A DNA stretch of 53,701 nucleotides, taken from Desulfobulbaceae bacterium (GTDB taxonomy: Bacteria > Desulfobacterota > Desulfobulbia > Desulfobulbales > Desulfobulbaceae). The stretch is taken from NCBI GenBank assembly GCA_024763055.1, contig JANTGH010000006.1, positions 1 to 53,701 on the forward strand, in the 5' to 3' direction. Positions 52,881-53,701 of this stretch are shown here, piece after piece (position 1 is the stretch's first letter; every line of letters begins with the position of its first letter). The notes under the pieces are model-generated. The model searched no databases and had not been told where the DNA came from. It saw only the letters and a list, made by a program, of their open reading frames with translations. The position numbers were made by a program, and so were the translations under genes.

Positions 52881-53514
52881 GTTGCGGATACGCCTGCTCT
52901 ATGTTGATGCGGATCTCATTGTCGTAGAGAAACCCGCCGGTCTCTTGTCCGTGCCCGGACGCGGCCCTGACAAACAGGGCTGCGTGGCCCGTCAGGTACG
53001 GGATTTTTTTCCTGATACTATTAAACAGCCGGCAGTTCACCGGCTGGACATGGACACCTCCGGTCTCATGGTCCTGGCCCGGACAAAACAGGCCCATGCC
53101 CACCTGTCCGATCAATTTGCCCGGCAAAGAGTGCGTAAACGCTACGCGGCTATTCTTGAGGGAGTGATTGCTGAAGATGAGGGGCAAATAGAGCTGTCCT
53201 TCAGGCTTGATCCGGAAAACCGGCCGTACCAGGTTTATGATCCGGTTCAAGGCAAATCCGGAGTGACCAGGTGGCTGAAACTTGCCGTGCACAAAGGCAG
53301 AACCCGGGTTGAGTTTATTCCGCTCACCGGCCGCACCCATCAACTGCGGCTTCATGCCGCCCATGAGCGAGGTCTGGGCTGTCCCATCGTCGGTGATCGC
53401 TTGTATGGAATAAGAAAACCGGGTGAGCGCATGCTGCTCCATGCCCAGTATCTGCAATTTACCCTTCCCGGTACGGAGAAGATGGTGGTCTTTCATTCGA
53501 TCGTGCCCTTCTGA
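52867..53514 (+). CDS. rluA: RluA-family pseudouridine synthase
   Basis: 215 residues, a compact catalytic domain. The active-site motif HRLDMDTSG holds the nucleophilic D61; EKPAGLLSVPG and the LTGRTHQLRLHAA segment, followed by GDRLYG, complete the fold. E. coli RluA modifies 23S U746 and tRNA U32. No S4 domain is present. ATG 52867 lies inside the preceding gene's last codons, with GCATAGAGGAATG as ribosome site. Confidence 0.92.
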   Translation: MGADELRIRLLYVDADLIVVEKPAGLLSVPGRGPDKQGCVARQVRDFFPDTIKQPAVHRLDMDTSGLMVLARTKQAHAHLSDQFARQRVRKRYAAILEGVIAEDEGQIELSFRLDPENRPYQVYDPVQGKSGVTRWLKLAVHKGRTRVEFIPLTGRTHQLRLHAAHERGLGCPIVGDRLYGIRKPGERMLLHAQYLQFTLPGTEKMVVFHSIVPF

Positions 53515-53536
53515 TTTATCCCGTTTTTTCAACAGT

Positions 53537-53701
53537 TCACTGAAACACTGCCGGGTATGAGCGGTAACCATAAATCGTATTGACGACCGGATTGGCCGGA
53601 GTTATCGTTGTGTGCCGGGCACGGCACACGTTCTTAAGGGTGAGTTCATCATAGCAACTCGGGCTATAATGAGCAAGTCCCAGACCCAGCCTGATGGAGG
53701 C
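53537..53701 (-). CDS. Possible 3' end of a gene crossing the right edge
   Basis: A minus-strand frame open from the edge to TGA at 53537 gives 54 residues (it begins ASIRLGLGLAHYSPSCYDEL). It is not recognised, and 54 codons can stay open by chance. A perfect hairpin at 53610-53629 lies inside it. It may be a coding end, an element end or non-coding. Confidence 0.25.
   Translation of the reverse strand, partial: ASIRLGLGLAHYSPSCYDELTLKNVCRARHTTITPANPVVNTIYGYRSYPAVFQ
53610..53629. repeat. Perfect GC-rich inverted repeat near the right edge
   Basis: GTGTGCCG-GGCA-CGGCACAC is an 8-bp perfect stem with a 4-base loop. No T run follows on either strand. It could be a REP-like element or an operator; its wider context is cut off by the window. 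Confidence 0.4.

Noticed and set aside
52735-53571. 278-codon minus-strand frame opposite the RluA genes
   Set aside because: Covers the clear RluA synthase and its partner; low-complexity shadow without family features.
1-53701. tRNA, rRNA, CRISPR array or insertion sequence
   Set aside because: No regular repeat-spacer array, no transposase frame and no tRNA cloverleaf or rRNA-like sequence was noticed on either strand by eye; a dedicated scan was not possible.

Overview
The window is a chromosomal housekeeping region of a Gram-negative, probably anaerobic bacterium. I infer a Desulfobacterota (Desulfobulbales-like) origin. Supports are the uninterrupted S10-spc-alpha ribosomal superoperon with zinc-type S14, S4, L24 and L36, a short one-module EF-Ts, a DVU0298-like protein, a DUF3373-like porin, a cyclic-nucleotide-domain/PATAN signalling protein and a short ThiC. 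The species is not identified. I saw no rRNA, tRNA, CRISPR array, complete insertion sequence or prophage.

Layout. Positions 1-15370 run left to right as tuf (3' end), the S10, spc and alpha blocks, secY, map, infA, rpoA and rplQ, closed by a strong intrinsic terminator at 15404-15443. A cysteine-cluster protein gene (15454-16227) with its own terminator follows. A second core block (16523-25444) carries rpsB-tsf-pyrH-frr and then uppS-cdsA-dxr-rseP-tsaB-ispG, joining translation, ribosome recycling, isoprenoid and undecaprenyl synthesis, phospholipid synthesis, membrane proteolysis and tRNA t6A modification.

From 25486 on the region is mosaic: a glutamine-amidotransferase-like gene (-), a thiC-family gene overlapping a small membrane-protein gene, a cNMP/PATAN protein, a minus-strand trio ydfG-fabB-guaD, ferritin, a DVU0298-like gene, a nitrilase-RfaE2 fusion and a copZ-like gene. 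Then come hisS-aspS (-), a nitronate monooxygenase-pcnB-EEP nuclease run (+), pgeF and a porin (-), clpS-clpA (-), a large unknown exported protein followed by holA (-), and an EamA-DUF2905-RluA-partner-RluA run (+).

Most notable: (1) an 842-residue envelope protein with a C-terminal RGHSYW/LGSCGG signature resembling the His-Cys dyad of caspase-fold (clan CD) peptidases, 3 bp upstream of holA; (2) a one-chain fusion of a nitrilase-type amidase to the heptose-1-phosphate adenylyltransferase RfaE2; (3) an RluA-type pseudouridine synthase and its usual N-terminal partner encoded as two overlapping genes; (4) an unexplained 238-bp insert between frr and uppS with a well-placed ribosome site, an interrupted reading frame and an inverted repeat; (5) non-ATG starts confined to small-subunit genes within the ribosomal set, with bulged hairpins before rpsM and rpsD. 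Functions come from recognising conserved motifs by eye; no database search was possible.
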